A DNA stretch of 64,000 bases from Clostridium sp. SM-530-WT-3G. Its GTDB lineage: Bacteria; Bacillota; Clostridia; Clostridiales; Clostridiaceae. The position numbers and the translations under genes were made by a program. Positions 7,695 through 18,494 of the stretch are shown here, piece by piece; the stretch's first letter is position 1; every line of letters begins with the position of its first letter. The notes under the pieces are model-generated. The model saw nothing but the letters and a program-made list of their open reading frames with translations, was not told the DNA's origin and ran no database searches. The stretch covers positions 1 to 64,000 of the forward strand of contig NZ_JABAGC010000006.1 of the NCBI RefSeq assembly GCF_012843905.1. Direction: 5' to 3'.

Positions 7695-10600
7695 GCGGAG
7701 GACCTAAGTGGACAAAAGAGCAGTTAAGTGCAATTGAAACAAGGAATTGCAATTTATTGGTGGCTGCGGCTGCTGGTTCTGGTAAAACAGCAGTTTTAGT
7801 TGAAAGGATTATAAGAATAATCACAAATGAAGAAAATCCAGTAGATATCGATAGATTACTTGTTGTTACATTTACAAATGCTGCAGCTGCAGAAATGAGA
7901 GAAAGAATAGCGGCTGCAATATCTAAAGCATTAGATAAGAATCCTAATTCAAGAAATCTGCAAAAGCATCTTACTTTATTAAATAGAGCTAATATTACGA
8001 CTATGCATTCATTTTGTTTAGATGTCATAAAGAATAATTTTCATAAAATTGACCTTGATCCATCTTTTAGAATTGGAGATCAAACGGAAGGTATATTAAT
8101 TAAAGCTGAAGTTATAGAAGAGTTATTTGAAGATAAATATGATAATGATGATGAAGATTTTACTAAACTTGTAGAAGCATTTAGTTCATATAAAAATGAT
8201 GATAAATTAAGAGATATTATCTTAGATCTATATAATTTCACCATGTCGGGACCGTGGCCAGAAAAATGGCTTAAGAATAGTGCTGAAGCTTTTAATATAA
8301 ATTCGATTGAAGAGCTTAATGAGAGTACTTGGGTCAAGATATTATGTGAAAGTATAAAAGTAGAGCTTGAAGGATATATGAAAATGCTTGAAAAAGCAAT
8401 AGATATAATCAATGATACAGAAGGTCTTGAAGTTTATCTTGATAATTTTAGTGATGAATTATTTAGTATAAAAAAAGCATATGAAGCATCTGATTTAGGA
8501 TTAAATGAAACATATGAAGCACTAATAAAAATAACCTTTGGACGTTTAAAGGCTGTTAAGAAGAATTCTGTATCAGATGAAAATGCTCAAAATGTTGTTA
8601 AGAAAATTAGAGATGATATAAAGAAGAAAATAAATGATTTAATTGATAACACATTTGCTGTCACACCAGAAGATATGCTTTTAAATATTCAAGGTGCATA
8701 TCCATACATTAAAAAGCTTACAGAACTTGTATTAGAATTTAGTGATAGATTTACAAAGAAGAAGAGGGAGAGAAATTTATTAGATTTTAATGATCTTGAG
8801 CATTTATGTTTAAAGATTTTGAGTGAAGAAGATGAAGAGCATAATATAAAACTATCAAAAGTTGCTGAAAACTTTAGAGATTATTTTGATGAAGTTCTTG
8901 TAGATGAATATCAGGATTCTAATAATGTTCAAGAAACAATAATAGGATTAGTTTCAAGAAGAAATAGTGATGATCCTAATGTGTTTATGGTTGGAGATGT
9001 TAAGCAGAGTATATATAGATTTAGACAGGCAAAACCTGAATTATTTATAGAAAAATATAATAGTTATCTTTCAGGCGAAGGATTAAATAGAAAAATTCAA
9101 CTTTACAAGAATTTCAGAAGCAGGCAAGAAGTAATAGATGGAGTAAACTATATATTCAAAGAAATCATGTCTGAAACTGTTGGAGAACTTGAATATACTG
9201 ATGATGAAGCATTAAATCTAGGAGCAAGTTATGAATGTGAAGCTGATGAAGATACTATTTTAGGTGGAGCTATAGAAGTTAATATAGTGGATAAGAATTA
9301 TGAGAATGCTATTAAGGAAGATGGAAATTCTTTAGAGGAAAGTGATGAAGAAGAGCTTGAAAATGTTAATCTAGAAGGCAGGGTAATTGCTAGAAGAATT
9401 AAAGAACTTATGTCAAATAGTGGTGATAAGACATTTAAAGTTTTAGATAAGGAAACTGGTGAATATAGAAACTTAAAGTATAAGGATATAGTTATTTTAT
9501 TAAGAGCTACTAAGAATTGGGCAGATAATCTACTTGATGAATTAGGAGAAGAAGGAATACCAGCTTATGCAGATACAGGTTCAGGATATTTTGAGTCTAT
9601 TGAAATAAGAACAATAATGTCATTATTAAAAGTTATAGATAATCCAATGCAGGATGTACCTATGATAGCGTTATTAAGATCTCCTATTATGGCTTTTTCA
9701 GCAGAGGAATTAAGTGATATAAGATTATTTAACAAGGATGATTACTTTTATAATAATATTTTAAAAATAGTATCAGATGATGAAGAAATAGATTCAACTT
9801 TATTTTCAGAAGGATTAATAAGAAAATGTAATAAGTTTTTAGAAAGATTGAATGAGTGGAGAGATAAATCTTTATATATGGCTATTGATGAATTCATATG
9901 GTATTTATATATGGATACTGCTTATTACGGGTATGTGGGAGCTATGCCTAATGGAGTTCTTAGGCAGGCTAATTTAAAAATATTATTCCAAAGAGCAAAA
10001 CAATTTGAACAAACTAGCTTTAAGGGATTATTTAATTTTATTAATTTTGTAAATAAGCTTACAAAATCTTCAGGAGATATGGGAAGTGCAAAGATATTAG
10101 GCGAAAATGAAGATGTTGTTAGAATAATGAGTATTCATAAAAGTAAAGGTCTTGAATTTCCAGTAGTATTTTTATGTGGTACAGGAAAACAGTTTAATTT
10201 GATGGACTTAAATAAGAGCATATTATATCATGATGAACTTGGAATAGGTCCAGATTATATAGATATTGAAAAAAGATTTGGCATAGGCACTATAGCAAAG
10301 GAAGCTATAAAGAAAAAGATGAAGCTTGAAACATTATCAGAAGAAGTTAGAATTTTATATGTTGCATTAACTAGAGCAAAAGAAAAGCTCATAATTACAG
10401 GTTCAGTAAATAATATTCAAAAGTCTATTGAAAAATGGTATAGTTCAGCTTCATTAGATAAAAAAGCTATACTTCCTGCTGAAGTTCTTAAGGGAAAAAG
10501 TTATTTAGACTGGATTGGAATGGCATTATGTCAGCACAATGATGGAAAGATATTAAGAGAAGCTATTGCTATGAATGATGAAATATCTAAGGATGATAGT

Positions 10601-11449
10601 TCAAAATGGGAAGTAAATATATATACAAGAGCTGAACTTATTAATAGAGATGATACTGAAGAAGAGGAAGACAACAAAGAGTCTCAAATAGTGAATTCAG
10701 AAAAATTGAATGAAGAAATATATGATGAAGTAAGTAGAAGACTTGCTTATGAATATCCATTTAAAGAATCAACAACATTAAAGAGTAATGTATCAGTTTC
10801 TGAATTAAAGAGAAGAAATGAAGAAATGAATTATGATTTAGAAGAAATGTTTACTGAGGCAAAACCTATGGAAAGAACTATAATGACGCCTAAGTTTCTT
10901 CAAGAGGAAAAGGGTCTTACAGCAGCTGAAAAAGGTACAGCAGTCCATTTTGTAATGAGAAAAATTAATTATGATAAAGTAGAAAATGTAAGCCAAATTA
11001 AAGAACAAATACAAGAAATGTATGAAAATGAATTTCTACTTGAAGAAGAAGTTAAAGCAGTAAATCCATATAAGATATTAAGTTTCTTTAAATCTAATAT
11101 AGGTAGAGAAATATTAAAACTTCATAAAGAAGGAAAGAAAATATATAGGGAAATACCTTTCTATACTGAAATAAGCAGTAGAGAAATAAATAATGAACTT
11201 GACGACAGATATAAAGATGAAATGGTAAGACTTCAAGGGATTATTGACTGCTTCTTCGAAGATAAAAATGAGTTAATATTATTAGATTATAAAACTGATT
11301 ATGTAGAAAAGGGAAAAGAAGATGAACTTAAAGATAAATATAATAAACAGTTAGATTATTATAGCGAAGCTTTATATAAGATGACTAATAAAAAAGTATC
11401 TAAAAGATATTTATACTCATTCTATTTAGAAAAAATAATTGAATTATAA
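7691..11449 (+). CDS. addA: AddA, helicase-nuclease subunit of AddAB
   Basis: The 1252-residue UvrD/Rep-family helicase with a C-terminal RecB-like nuclease has the normal AddA length. Visible motifs are Walker A ([11 protein letters not shown]) near residue 30, the Q-motif ([10 protein letters not shown]), Walker B (VDEYQDSN), [14 protein letters not shown] and [10 protein letters not shown]. Near the C-terminus is the nuclease motif [11 protein letters not shown]. It drives 3'-5' unwinding in the AddAB complex that processes DNA ends. The start ATG overlaps the addB stop (ATGA), with GGAGG at 7680-7684. A bidirectional-looking hairpin follows. No other recombination genes are adjacent. Confidence 0.96.
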   Translation: MSGGPKWTKEQLSAIETRNCNLLVAAAAGSGKTAVLVERIIRIITNEENPVDIDRLLVVTFTNAAAAEMRERIAAAISKALDKNPNSRNLQKHLTLLNRANITTMHSFCLDVIKNNFHKIDLDPSFRIGDQTEGILIKAEVIEELFEDKYDNDDEDFTKLVEAFSSYKNDDKLRDIILDLYNFTMSGPWPEKWLKNSAEAFNINSIEELNESTWVKILCESIKVELEGYMKMLEKAIDIINDTEGLEVYLDNFSDELFSIKKAYEASDLGLNETYEALIKITFGRLKAVKKNSVSDENAQNVVKKIRDDIKKKINDLIDNTFAVTPEDMLLNIQGAYPYIKKLTELVLEFSDRFTKKKRERNLLDFNDLEHLCLKILSEEDEEHNIKLSKVAENFRDYFDEVLVDEYQDSNNVQETIIGLVSRRNSDDPNVFMVGDVKQSIYRFRQAKPELFIEKYNSYLSGEGLNRKIQLYKNFRSRQEVIDGVNYIFKEIMSETVGELEYTDDEALNLGASYECEADEDTILGGAIEVNIVDKNYENAIKEDGNSLEESDEEELENVNLEGRVIARRIKELMSNSGDKTFKVLDKETGEYRNLKYKDIVILLRATKNWADNLLDELGEEGIPAYADTGSGYFESIEIRTIMSLLKVIDNPMQDVPMIALLRSPIMAFSAEELSDIRLFNKDDYFYNNILKIVSDDEEIDSTLFSEGLIRKCNKFLERLNEWRDKSLYMAIDEFIWYLYMDTAYYGYVGAMPNGVLRQANLKILFQRAKQFEQTSFKGLFNFINFVNKLTKSSGDMGSAKILGENEDVVRIMSIHKSKGLEFPVVFLCGTGKQFNLMDLNKSILYHDELGIGPDYIDIEKRFGIGTIAKEAIKKKMKLETLSEEVRILYVALTRAKEKLIITGSVNNIQKSIEKWYSSASLDKKAILPAEVLKGKSYLDWIGMALCQHNDGKILREAIAMNDEISKDDSSKWEVNIYTRAELINRDDTEEEEDNKESQIVNSEKLNEEIYDEVSRRLAYEYPFKESTTLKSNVSVSELKRRNEEMNYDLEEMFTEAKPMERTIMTPKFLQEEKGLTAAEKGTAVHFVMRKINYDKVENVSQIKEQIQEMYENEFLLEEEVKAVNPYKILSFFKSNIGREILKLHKEGKKIYREIPFYTEISSREINNELDDRYKDEMVRLQGIIDCFFEDKNELILLDYKTDYVEKGKEDELKDKYNKQLDYYSEALYKMTNKKVSKRYLYSFYLEKIIEL

Positions 11450-11470
11450 ATACTCAAAATAAGATAATAT

Positions 11471-11502
11471 AAAAAGGAGCTAAAAATTTAGCTCCTTTTT
11501 AA
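11471..11502. terminator. Bidirectional terminator between addA and the L,D-transpeptidase gene
   Basis: AAAAAGGAGCTAAA and TTTAGCTCCTTTTT form a strong stem, with A and T runs on either side. It can serve both convergent genes. Confidence 0.88.
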
Positions 11503-11512
11503 TTATAGTATA

Positions 11513-12682
11513 TTATTTTATTAGTATTTTACTTCCTCTAGGAACATTAGAATAGATCCATTTTGCATCGTCAACAGATAGCCTTATACAACCATGAGAT
11601 GCAGGTGAATTTAGGGTATAATCTAAAATAGTTTTTTTATCTCTTGCAAATGGAACAGAATGAAATAATATATCTCCTGTTATTTGAGTCCAATACTTAC
11701 CACCCTGTTCAAATTTTTCAGAAAAGAACCAATCTCCTTTTTCTTGGACACTAAATGATCCACAAGGAGTATCTTCTCCAGAAATACCTGTAGAACAAGG
11801 ACAGGTTCTTATAAGATTCCAGTTACCATCCTTTCTTTTATATATATAGGTTTTTTGATTATCTAAATTTACATTTATCAAATAGGACGTATTACTTGTT
11901 ATGTTTAATGTATTGATATTGCTAGGTGTTATTGTAGAAGTTAGAGCATTAGAAGTGGCTTCAGCTATAGAAGAATTTTTGTCATAGTATGCCTGTTGCA
12001 TAGATTTTAATTGAGCTATTTTATTTTTTATATCTGGATCATTACTTGAAAGTGTTTCATTTTCTGTAAGTATTGAAATTGCTTTACTATAATAGTCTTT
12101 AGAAGCTAATTCATCACAGTAAGCTAAAATATTTTCTTTTATTTTTTTCTTTGATTCATTTATATATTTCACTGCATAATTATAATTCAAATCTAAATAT
12201 GAAACCTTTTTTAAACAATTAAGAGCATTTGTATAGTCTTCATTATTAAAATAAGAGATTCCTTCGGTATATTTAGAAGAAGAATTTTTCATTGAATTTA
12301 AGGAATATGAAAGTGTAGTCAATTCTTCATGAGATAAGATATTATATCTATCAATCTCTTTAATTTGCAGTAATATATCTTCGTCAGAAAGATTACCATT
12401 GGATATGGAATCATATAATTCATTTACTTTATAAGAAAAATAATTTTTTAAGTCTCTATTTATAAAAAGCGGTTTAAAAGGGTTAATATTTTCTTGGGTT
12501 AATAAGATATTGTTTGCTTGTGAATAATTAAAACTATCAAATTGAGTTTTAAAATTAGCAAAAGTTAAATTATATCTATAAAAACCGTAACCACTAATGC
12601 CTAGGAATATTATTAATAAACTTAGATATATTATATGTATTTTTTTTATTGTAAATTTAAATAAATATTTGCATGTATTCAA
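11513..12682 (-). CDS. Membrane-anchored L,D-transpeptidase (YkuD domain)
   Basis: The 389-residue protein has one N-terminal membrane segment (about residues 15-35). A helical, TPR-like region follows, with repeated EGISYFNNEDYTNALNCLKK-type units (about 135-250). The C-terminal YkuD domain starts near 265. The catalytic signature SHGCIRL is at about 362-368, with the nucleophile Cys365. Such enzymes make 3-3 cross-links in peptidoglycan or attach proteins to it, outside the membrane. The start is TTG at 12682, with GGGGAGG seven bases before it. It is a single-gene unit, convergent with addA and divergent from the DUF1189 gene. The TPR-like spacer may bring it to a partner. Confidence 0.9.
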   Translation of the reverse strand: MNTCKYLFKFTIKKIHIIYLSLLIIFLGISGYGFYRYNLTFANFKTQFDSFNYSQANNILLTQENINPFKPLFINRDLKNYFSYKVNELYDSISNGNLSDEDILLQIKEIDRYNILSHEELTTLSYSLNSMKNSSSKYTEGISYFNNEDYTNALNCLKKVSYLDLNYNYAVKYINESKKKIKENILAYCDELASKDYYSKAISILTENETLSSNDPDIKNKIAQLKSMQQAYYDKNSSIAEATSNALTSTITPSNINTLNITSNTSYLINVNLDNQKTYIYKRKDGNWNLIRTCPCSTGISGEDTPCGSFSVQEKGDWFFSEKFEQGGKYWTQITGDILFHSVPFARDKKTILDYTLNSPASHGCIRLSVDDAKWIYSNVPRGSKILIK

Positions 12683-12886
12683 AAGAATTCCTCCCCGAAA
12701 TTAACTGAGCTTAATAAAGAATATTTGGCAATATTGTAAATATATTTAAATTAGGTACAACTAATTTTAAATATATTTATAATATTAACAATAAAAGCAA
12801 ATAATAAACCTTGATATTTCAAGTATTTTAATTATGATATAATGAAACATGGTTTATATAACTAAAGAATATTATTGGAGGAAAAA

Positions 12887-13696
12887 ATGAAAGGAAAAAC
12901 TAATATATTTAATACATTTATTAGATCTATTTATGATGTAAGTTCTTTTTCTGTGTCAGCAAAACGTGGATTTAAAAGAGCTGTAATGTATATGTTATTA
13001 CTAACAATAATATTAGGAGGAATAAAAGGCATTTTTTTAGGAAGAAATTATTATAAACAGGTTTCTAAAATAAGCTATATACTTCAAAAAAATTATTATA
13101 ATATATATATTTATAATAATGAATTAAATACAGATAATTCTCCAATTATGTTCAAAGATATAGATAAATTATCATTATATATTGATGATAAAAAAACAGT
13201 GACAGATAAATTAGATAATATTAATGAAACTGCATATGATAATAGTAATCTTTTAATATTAAAAGATGGAATTATTTATAAAAATATTGATAATACATAT
13301 ACAGTAAAATATAGTACATTTTTAAATGGAAAAAGTATTAATAATATTGAACTACAGTCATATATAAAAAAATTAAATTTTATTTTTCCAATTATATTTA
13401 TTATAAGTAAAATTTTAATTATGCTAGTAAATTTATTAGTAGATTATTTGATTATTGTGACAATAGCTTCTCTTATTGCTTTGTTTATGAAAATGGTAGT
13501 TAAATATGGAGCTTTATGGTCACTTGTTATATATGCCTCAACCTTGCCACTTATAATAGTAACTATATTAGAGATAATAAGACCAGATGTTGATTTTGAA
13601 ACAACATTTATAATTGGTACCTTAACTTATATGATTATAATATTTAAAAGTATAAAGGCTGAAATAATAGCACGCTTTATTAAAAAGGAATTATAA
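12887..13696 (+). CDS. DUF1189 family membrane protein
   Basis: The 269-residue protein has an N-terminal cytoplasmic segment and a first membrane helix at about 25-45. An external, asparagine/lysine-rich region of about 110 residues follows. Three or four more helices lie in the C-terminal half (about 160-255). This layout and the opening NTFIRSIYDVSSF match the DUF1189 family, whose function is unknown to me. ATG 12887 is preferred over the in-frame TTG at 12875 because GGAGG (12877-12881) lies six bases before it. The gene stands alone between terminators. Confidence 0.7.
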   Translation: MKGKTNIFNTFIRSIYDVSSFSVSAKRGFKRAVMYMLLLTIILGGIKGIFLGRNYYKQVSKISYILQKNYYNIYIYNNELNTDNSPIMFKDIDKLSLYIDDKKTVTDKLDNINETAYDNSNLLILKDGIIYKNIDNTYTVKYSTFLNGKSINNIELQSYIKKLNFIFPIIFIISKILIMLVNLLVDYLIIVTIASLIALFMKMVVKYGALWSLVIYASTLPLIIVTILEIIRPDVDFETTFIIGTLTYMIIIFKSIKAEIIARFIKKEL

Positions 13697-13700
13697 AGTA

Positions 13701-13745
13701 AAAAATATTTCATTTATATAATAAATATAAATGAAATATTTTTTA
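13701..13745. terminator. Long AT-rich hairpin after the DUF1189 gene
   Basis: An 18-bp stem (13701-13718 with about 13727-13744) has A and T runs on its flanks. It suits termination in both directions between convergent genes. Confidence 0.8.
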
Positions 13746-13770
13746 TGCTGTACTTTTGTGGATAATATAA

Positions 13771-14976
13771 TTAATTAGTTTCTAGAATAATATCTTTAGA
13801 AACACTATTACTTTTTGATTTTTTTTGAATGAAGTAATCTACAATTAATGCTATTGCACCATCACCAGTAACATTTGTAGCAGTACCAAAACTATCTTGA
13901 GCTGAATGAAGAGCTATCATTATAGGCTTTTCTAAATCTCCAAATCCAAGCATACCTTCAAGCATACCTAAAGCAGCCATAACTCCACCGCCTGGTACAC
14001 CAGGTGCAGCAACCATTGTAATACCAAGCATAAATATGAATGGCATCATTAGTTGAAAAGTAGGAATCTGTCCTTTCATTAGCATAACACCAATTGATGT
14101 TAATACAATAGTTATAGTATCTCCTGCTAGATGAATAGTAGCACAAAGTGGAATAACTAAATCAGCAACTTCTTCTGAAACTTTATTTTCTTTTGCACAT
14201 TCTAAAGTAACAGGAATAGTTGCAGCAGAAGATTGAGTACCAGCAGCTGTAAGATATGCAGGTATCATTGATTTTAATAGTTTAAATGGATTTTCTTTTC
14301 TTAATGCTCCTGCAATTAAATATTGGCAAACTAAATAGCATATTTGTAGTGAAAATAATACAATATATACAGTAGCAAATGATTTTAGTGTAGTAAAAAT
14401 TTCACCTGTTAAGCTAAGTTTTGCAAATATGGCACCAATGTAAACAGGAACTAGTGGAATTAATATATTGTTGATAATCATTGAAACTATCTTACTAAAT
14501 TCATCAAATCCCTTTAATAATGAACTATTTTTAATTTTTGAAAGACCTATTCCAAAGATGAAAGCAAAAACTAATGCAGACATTATATTTAGCATAGGTG
14601 GAATACTAATTGTAAAATATGGGTCTACATTTATATTAGATTCAGCCGATAAGGTCGAATTTGTAATTAATTTTGGTAGAAGAGCAGATCCTAAAAAGAA
14701 AGCTGCTGTACCTGCAATTATAGTAGATGTATAGGCTAAGATTGTAGTTCCTAAAAGAACTTTACCAGAGTTTTTTCCCAATGTAGCTATACCTGGAACT
14801 ATAAATGCAATTATTATAAGTGGAATTACAAATGAGAGAAAATTACCAAATAAAGTACTGAAAGTAGATAATATTCTTACTGGAAAATTAATATTGGTTG
14901 ATTTACAAATCAACCCTAATCCTATTCCAAGTATAAGTGCTAAAAAAATACGTTTTATAAGTGAAAATTGTTTCAT
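13771..14976 (-). CDS. Dicarboxylate/amino acid:cation symporter (SDF family)
   Basis: The 401-residue multi-span protein belongs to the sodium:dicarboxylate symporter family (GltP/SstT/DctA type). Typical features are the serine-rich re-entrant loop (AAGTQSSAATIPVTLE), the helix-7 segment with GDTITIVLTSIG, and the glycine-rich second re-entrant loop (GVPGGGVMAALGML). It imports an acidic or small neutral amino acid or dicarboxylate with H+ or Na+; the substrate cannot be told by eye. The ATG at 14976 (MKQFSLIKR) is preferred to an upstream in-frame codon because a GGGGG-rich ribosome site precedes it. It is a single-gene unit. Confidence 0.87.
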   Translation of the reverse strand: MKQFSLIKRIFLALILGIGLGLICKSTNINFPVRILSTFSTLFGNFLSFVIPLIIIAFIVPGIATLGKNSGKVLLGTTILAYTSTIIAGTAAFFLGSALLPKLITNSTLSAESNINVDPYFTISIPPMLNIMSALVFAFIFGIGLSKIKNSSLLKGFDEFSKIVSMIINNILIPLVPVYIGAIFAKLSLTGEIFTTLKSFATVYIVLFSLQICYLVCQYLIAGALRKENPFKLLKSMIPAYLTAAGTQSSAATIPVTLECAKENKVSEEVADLVIPLCATIHLAGDTITIVLTSIGVMLMKGQIPTFQLMMPFIFMLGITMVAAPGVPGGGVMAALGMLEGMLGFGDLEKPIMIALHSAQDSFGTATNVTGDGAIALIVDYFIQKKSKSNSVSKDIILETN

Positions 14977-15237
14977 AGTCAAAAGCCCCCTTTTTAAAGT
15001 GTGTTTGTATGAAAAACAAATGTACACTTTACAAGTACAAATATACCATTATATTATAGTTTTAGTCAATAGAATTTTTTTAAATGCTGATGGAATAGTC
15101 ATTAGATAAATATTAAGGGGATATGTTTTATTGTATATCAGCTTTAATATTTGTTTGTTAATAAACTTATAATATTTATTTATAAACTTGATTATTATGT
15201 AAGCTTGTGATAATATATGAGTGTTGGTAAAAAATAT

Positions 15238-15312
15238 GGAGCGTTAGTTAAACGGATATAACTTACCGCTACGGACGGTACATTGAGGGTTCGATTCCTT
15301 CACGCTCTGCCA
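15238..15312 (+). tRNA. tRNA-Arg (ACG)
   Basis: The 75-nt cloverleaf has an encoded CCA. The D-stem is GTTA/TAAC, the anticodon stem TACCG/CGGTA around CTACGGA (anticodon ACG), and the T-arm carries GGTTCGATT. The acceptor GGAGCGT/ACGCTCT closes with a G-T pair at the outermost position, which is slightly unusual. Confidence 0.93.
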
Positions 15313-15319
15313 GTTTATG

Positions 15320-15355
15320 AAAATGACTTAATCTTAAGATTAAGTCATTTTTTGT
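15320..15355 (+). terminator. Terminator of tRNA-Arg
   Basis: A 12-bp stem (15322-15333 with 15338-15349), loop TTAA, is followed by a T-run. Confidence 0.88.
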
Positions 15356-15507
15356 TATCTTCAATTTTTAAAATAATACCTTTAAATATATTTTTTGGTT
15401 AAAAAAGCTTTGATGTATAATTAAAAAAGTTTTTAGCGTATATTTATTTATCAGTAGGTTAAGTTAAACACAGAAATAATAATATAGATTAGTGGAGTAT
15501 AATATCT

Positions 15508-16647
15508 ATGGATGTAAGTATATTGGTAAATTTATTTGATATTCATAATGAAGCTGCCTTATTAACTATAGATAAATTAAAACCAGATAGAGTTATTTTT
15601 ATTATTGATGAAGAGTTTTCAGAGGTATATAAAAAAGTTTTTCAATATTACGCAGATAATTTTAAAAATATAAAATTTGAATCTTATGTAATAAAGACTG
15701 GAGATATTGAAGCTATAAATAGAATAATATATTCAATACATTTAGAAAACTCTGTTATTAATATTACTGGTGGTAAAAGAATTAATAGTCTTATACTTTT
15801 AAATCAAGCTATAAAGTTACATTTTAAGATAATTTATGTTGATGTTCTTAATAAAAAATGGTATAGCTTAGGTGAAAATATAAATGTAAGTGAAGAAGAA
15901 TTTAAGGATATTATGATAGATGATCTTATTAATCTTTCTGGAGCTGATGTAGTTATGGATTCTTCAGAATTAAGCGAGAAAAAAGAAATTATTGAAATAA
16001 CTAAGAATATCTATAGAAACTTAGAGTTGTGGTATAAATATAAATCTAAATTGTATGATGGAAATATTTTTGTACACGATCCAATGAATCCAAAAACTAT
16101 AATAATAAATTTAGAAAATATAACTGACCGTGAGTTAACAGTTCTGATAAAATCATTAAATTATTTAAAGGGTATAGATTGTATTAAATATAATCAAATT
16201 GAAAATACCATTAAAGTTATATTTATTAAGAACTATGTAAAAAGTTTTATATTTAAAAGTGGAACGTGGCTTGAAGTACTTACTAATATAGTTATCAAGG
16301 AAATTACTGAAGTTGATGAAGCAAAAAGTGGAGTAGTATTTATGTGGAATGAAGGTCACCAAAAAATACGAAATGAACTTGATGTAGTCGCTGTAAAAGA
16401 CTCAATATTAATATGTATATCATGTAAAGATAGTCAAAAATATGATGAGAATGCATTAAATGAACTTGATGTATATAGTAAGAGGATTGGTGGAAATACA
16501 GTAAAAAAGATACTTGTTGCTACTAAAAAACCATTAAAAGAATGTGTAGCTGAAAGAGCCAAGGCTATGGATATAAATTTAATAGTTTTAGATAAAGATA
16601 TAGATAATTTCAAAGAGGAATTGACAAGGGTAATTAATAAAAAATGA
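15508..16647 (+). CDS. Card1/Can2-like CARF-domain nuclease (DUF1887), stand-alone
   Basis: The 379-residue protein has the Card1/Can2 layout. An N-terminal Rossmann-like CARF domain comes first (about 1-140, with the ligand-loop motif NITGGKRINS near 85). A winged-helix linker follows, then a C-terminal PD-(D/E)XK nuclease. Its likely active-site residues are E256 (GTWLE), D292 (NELDVVAV) and K307 (ISCK). Card1 and Can2 are ancillary effectors of type III CRISPR systems: cyclic tetra-adenylate bound by CARF switches on DNA and/or RNA cleavage. No CRISPR array, Cas10 or other cas gene is in this window. The gene follows tRNA-Arg and a terminator, with its own GTGGAG ribosome site. It may answer a type III system elsewhere or act independently. 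Confidence 0.85.
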   Translation: MDVSILVNLFDIHNEAALLTIDKLKPDRVIFIIDEEFSEVYKKVFQYYADNFKNIKFESYVIKTGDIEAINRIIYSIHLENSVINITGGKRINSLILLNQAIKLHFKIIYVDVLNKKWYSLGENINVSEEEFKDIMIDDLINLSGADVVMDSSELSEKKEIIEITKNIYRNLELWYKYKSKLYDGNIFVHDPMNPKTIIINLENITDRELTVLIKSLNYLKGIDCIKYNQIENTIKVIFIKNYVKSFIFKSGTWLEVLTNIVIKEITEVDEAKSGVVFMWNEGHQKIRNELDVVAVKDSILICISCKDSQKYDENALNELDVYSKRIGGNTVKKILVATKKPLKECVAERAKAMDINLIVLDKDIDNFKEELTRVINKK

Positions 16648-16680
16648 GTTTATCAAAACTTGATAAACTCATTTTTTTTA
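16641..16680. terminator. Bidirectional terminator between the CARF nuclease gene and psd
   Basis: AAATGAGTTTATCAA and TTGATAAACTCATTT form a 15-bp stem with a short loop, flanked by A and T runs. The genes are convergent. Confidence 0.9.
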
Positions 16681-16681
16681 G

Positions 16682-17566
16682 CTATTTATGTCCTATATGT
16701 TCTCCCATCTTAACAGCGCATTCAAATCCAAGTTGTGTTTGATGTATAATATCTTCATCAATTTTAACTTTACCTTTTTCCAGGAATAATATAGTTGTTG
16801 ACCCTCCAAATTTGAAGTATCCTTTTTCATCACCTCTATTTACACGAGAATTTGGCGAATAAGTTTGTATGATAGAACCAACACATGTAGCTCCTACTTC
16901 TATAGTTAAAATATCTCCAAAATTATCAGACTTTAGAATAGACCATTCTCTTTTGTTCTCACAGAAAAGTTTAGGAATATTTTTTAATGCAATAGGATTA
17001 ACTGAATAGTAAGATCCTTTTATTTTGTGGTTAGGACCAATTACACCGGAATCAACGAAGTGGAAACGATGGTAATCAGTTGGGCATAATCGTAATATTA
17101 AACATATACCATTTTCGTACTTTGATGCAATAGAATCATCTTTAATTAGTTCACGAAGGCTATAAGTAAGTCCTTTTACTTGAACAAGACTATTTAAATT
17201 TATATTTTCATAAGCACTTAGTCTACCATCTCCAGGTGAAATTAGTGTGTTTGGATCATTAGTTATTGGTCTTGCATCAGAAGTTAATTCTCTAGTAAAA
17301 AAGTCATTAAAAGAAGTAAAGTCTTCAATTTTTTTTTGAGAAAGATTCATATCAATATTGAATTCTTCAACAAAGGATGATATTTTTTTTGAGCTTAATT
17401 TTGTATCGCAATATTTACCGTAAATTTTTGAAAAAACTTTTCTTTTAGCAATCAGCTCAGTAATACCTTTCCCCATAGGTGACTCATATGTCCATTCAAT
17501 ATATTTTTTTCCTGCAACAAGCTCAGTTTCGTAGGATTTGGTTTTTCTATTATATACTTGAATCAT
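16682..17566 (-). CDS. psd: Phosphatidylserine decarboxylase proenzyme
   Basis: The 294-residue protein is a phosphatidylserine decarboxylase, which makes phosphatidylethanolamine at the membrane. The self-cleavage site that yields the pyruvoyl cofactor is the GGST motif at 254-257 (Ser256), in [10 protein letters not shown], matching the clostridial form of the usual LGST. Other conserved parts are [13 protein letters not shown] and PTDYHRFHF. No phosphatidylserine synthase gene is adjacent. The ATG start has no close ribosome site. GGGAGGAT lies about 44 bases upstream on the coding strand, with a bulged hairpin between it and the start. Confidence 0.92.
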   Translation of the reverse strand: MIQVYNRKTKSYETELVAGKKYIEWTYESPMGKGITELIAKRKVFSKIYGKYCDTKLSSKKISSFVEEFNIDMNLSQKKIEDFTSFNDFFTRELTSDARPITNDPNTLISPGDGRLSAYENINLNSLVQVKGLTYSLRELIKDDSIASKYENGICLILRLCPTDYHRFHFVDSGVIGPNHKIKGSYYSVNPIALKNIPKLFCENKREWSILKSDNFGDILTIEVGATCVGSIIQTYSPNSRVNRGDEKGYFKFGGSTTILFLEKGKVKIDEDIIHQTQLGFECAVKMGEHIGHK

Positions 17567-17822
17567 ATATGCTTTTGCTTAATCCTAAATATTAGTTAAA
17601 GCAAGTATCCTCCCTTTCTTAAATAACGTTTTTATTAAAATTCTCAAAAAGTATATTTATAGTTAACATATAAATATATAATTTACATTAATTCTATCAT
17701 ACATACTTTAAATTTCAAAAAATTAGACTATTTCGTATAGAAAGATGGTTAACTTTTATGCTAAATGGTATAATATTACTAATAGGCTAGGGAAATATAC
17801 TATAGAAAATGAGGAGATAAAT

Positions 17823-18398
17823 GTGAATAAGACAAAAAAATTAATATTTGAATCTGCAATTAAGATTTTTTCTGAATCAGGATATAGAGGAGCAACTATG
17901 GATGATATAGCTGCAAATGCAGGTTTAGCTAAAGGAACATTATATTATCATTTTGTAAGTAAAGAAGAAATATTTAACTTTATAGTTGAAGAGGGAATTC
18001 AAATACTTCAAAATCAAGTTATGGATATTCAAAAACAGGATATTAATCCTATAGATAAATTAATAAAAATAAGTAGAACTCAGCTTAGTTTTTTTTATGG
18101 ATACACAGATTTCTTTAAAGTTGTTATGAGTCAGTTATGGGGACATGAAAAAAGACAAGATGAGTTACGTGAAAAAATAAGAAATTATATAAAAGAAATA
18201 GAAGTAAATATAAAGAAAGCAATGGAAATGAATGAAATAGAGCAGGGTGATTCAGAATTTATGTCATATGAATTCTTTGGGACATTGTGTAGTGCAGCTG
18301 TTTATGAATCAATTCATATTGATAAGGTTGAACTTGAAAAAATTATAGAATCTACAGTAAAGTTCACATTAAAAGGATTAGGAATAGAAATGAAATAA
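17823..18398 (+). CDS. TetR-family transcriptional regulator
   Basis: The 191-residue protein has an N-terminal TetR DNA-binding domain (about 1-55) with the typical helix-turn-helix GATMDDIAANAGLAKGTLYYH. The C-terminal ligand-binding domain has no recognisable specificity. The start is GTG 17823 with GAGGAG just before it; a longer frame from 17745 lacks a ribosome site. It is divergent from psd and upstream of the hydrogenase gene in the same direction, with a 167-base gap. Either could be a target, but nothing in the sequence proves it. Confidence 0.85.
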   Translation: MNKTKKLIFESAIKIFSESGYRGATMDDIAANAGLAKGTLYYHFVSKEEIFNFIVEEGIQILQNQVMDIQKQDINPIDKLIKISRTQLSFFYGYTDFFKVVMSQLWGHEKRQDELREKIRNYIKEIEVNIKKAMEMNEIEQGDSEFMSYEFFGTLCSAAVYESIHIDKVELEKIIESTVKFTLKGLGIEMK

Positions 18399-18438
18399 AA
18401 AAGGGGATATAAAAATTTATTGAATAACATTAGTAAAT

Positions 18439-18494
18439 ACCCAATATATTAAATATTTATTTTCAAAAAATATGAAAAAGTGTATATATTGGGT
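18439..18494. repeat. Interrupted inverted repeat before the hydrogenase gene
   Basis: ACCCAATATAT (from 18439) is complementary to ATATATTGGGT (ending 18494). Between them AATATTT and AAATAT can pair as a nested stem. It lacks the T-run of a terminator. The right arm overlaps a possible -35 region for hydA, so it could be an operator or a weak terminator for the TetR gene. Confidence 0.45.

Noticed and set aside
14468-14734. Plus-strand frames opposite the symporter gene (also 14894-15109)
   Set aside because: They have no ribosome site and no similarity; the symporter on the other strand is clear.
15238-16700. Integrated element at tRNA-Arg carrying the CARF nuclease
   Set aside because: No integrase gene and no repeat of the tRNA 3' end was found after the nuclease gene, and base composition does not change.
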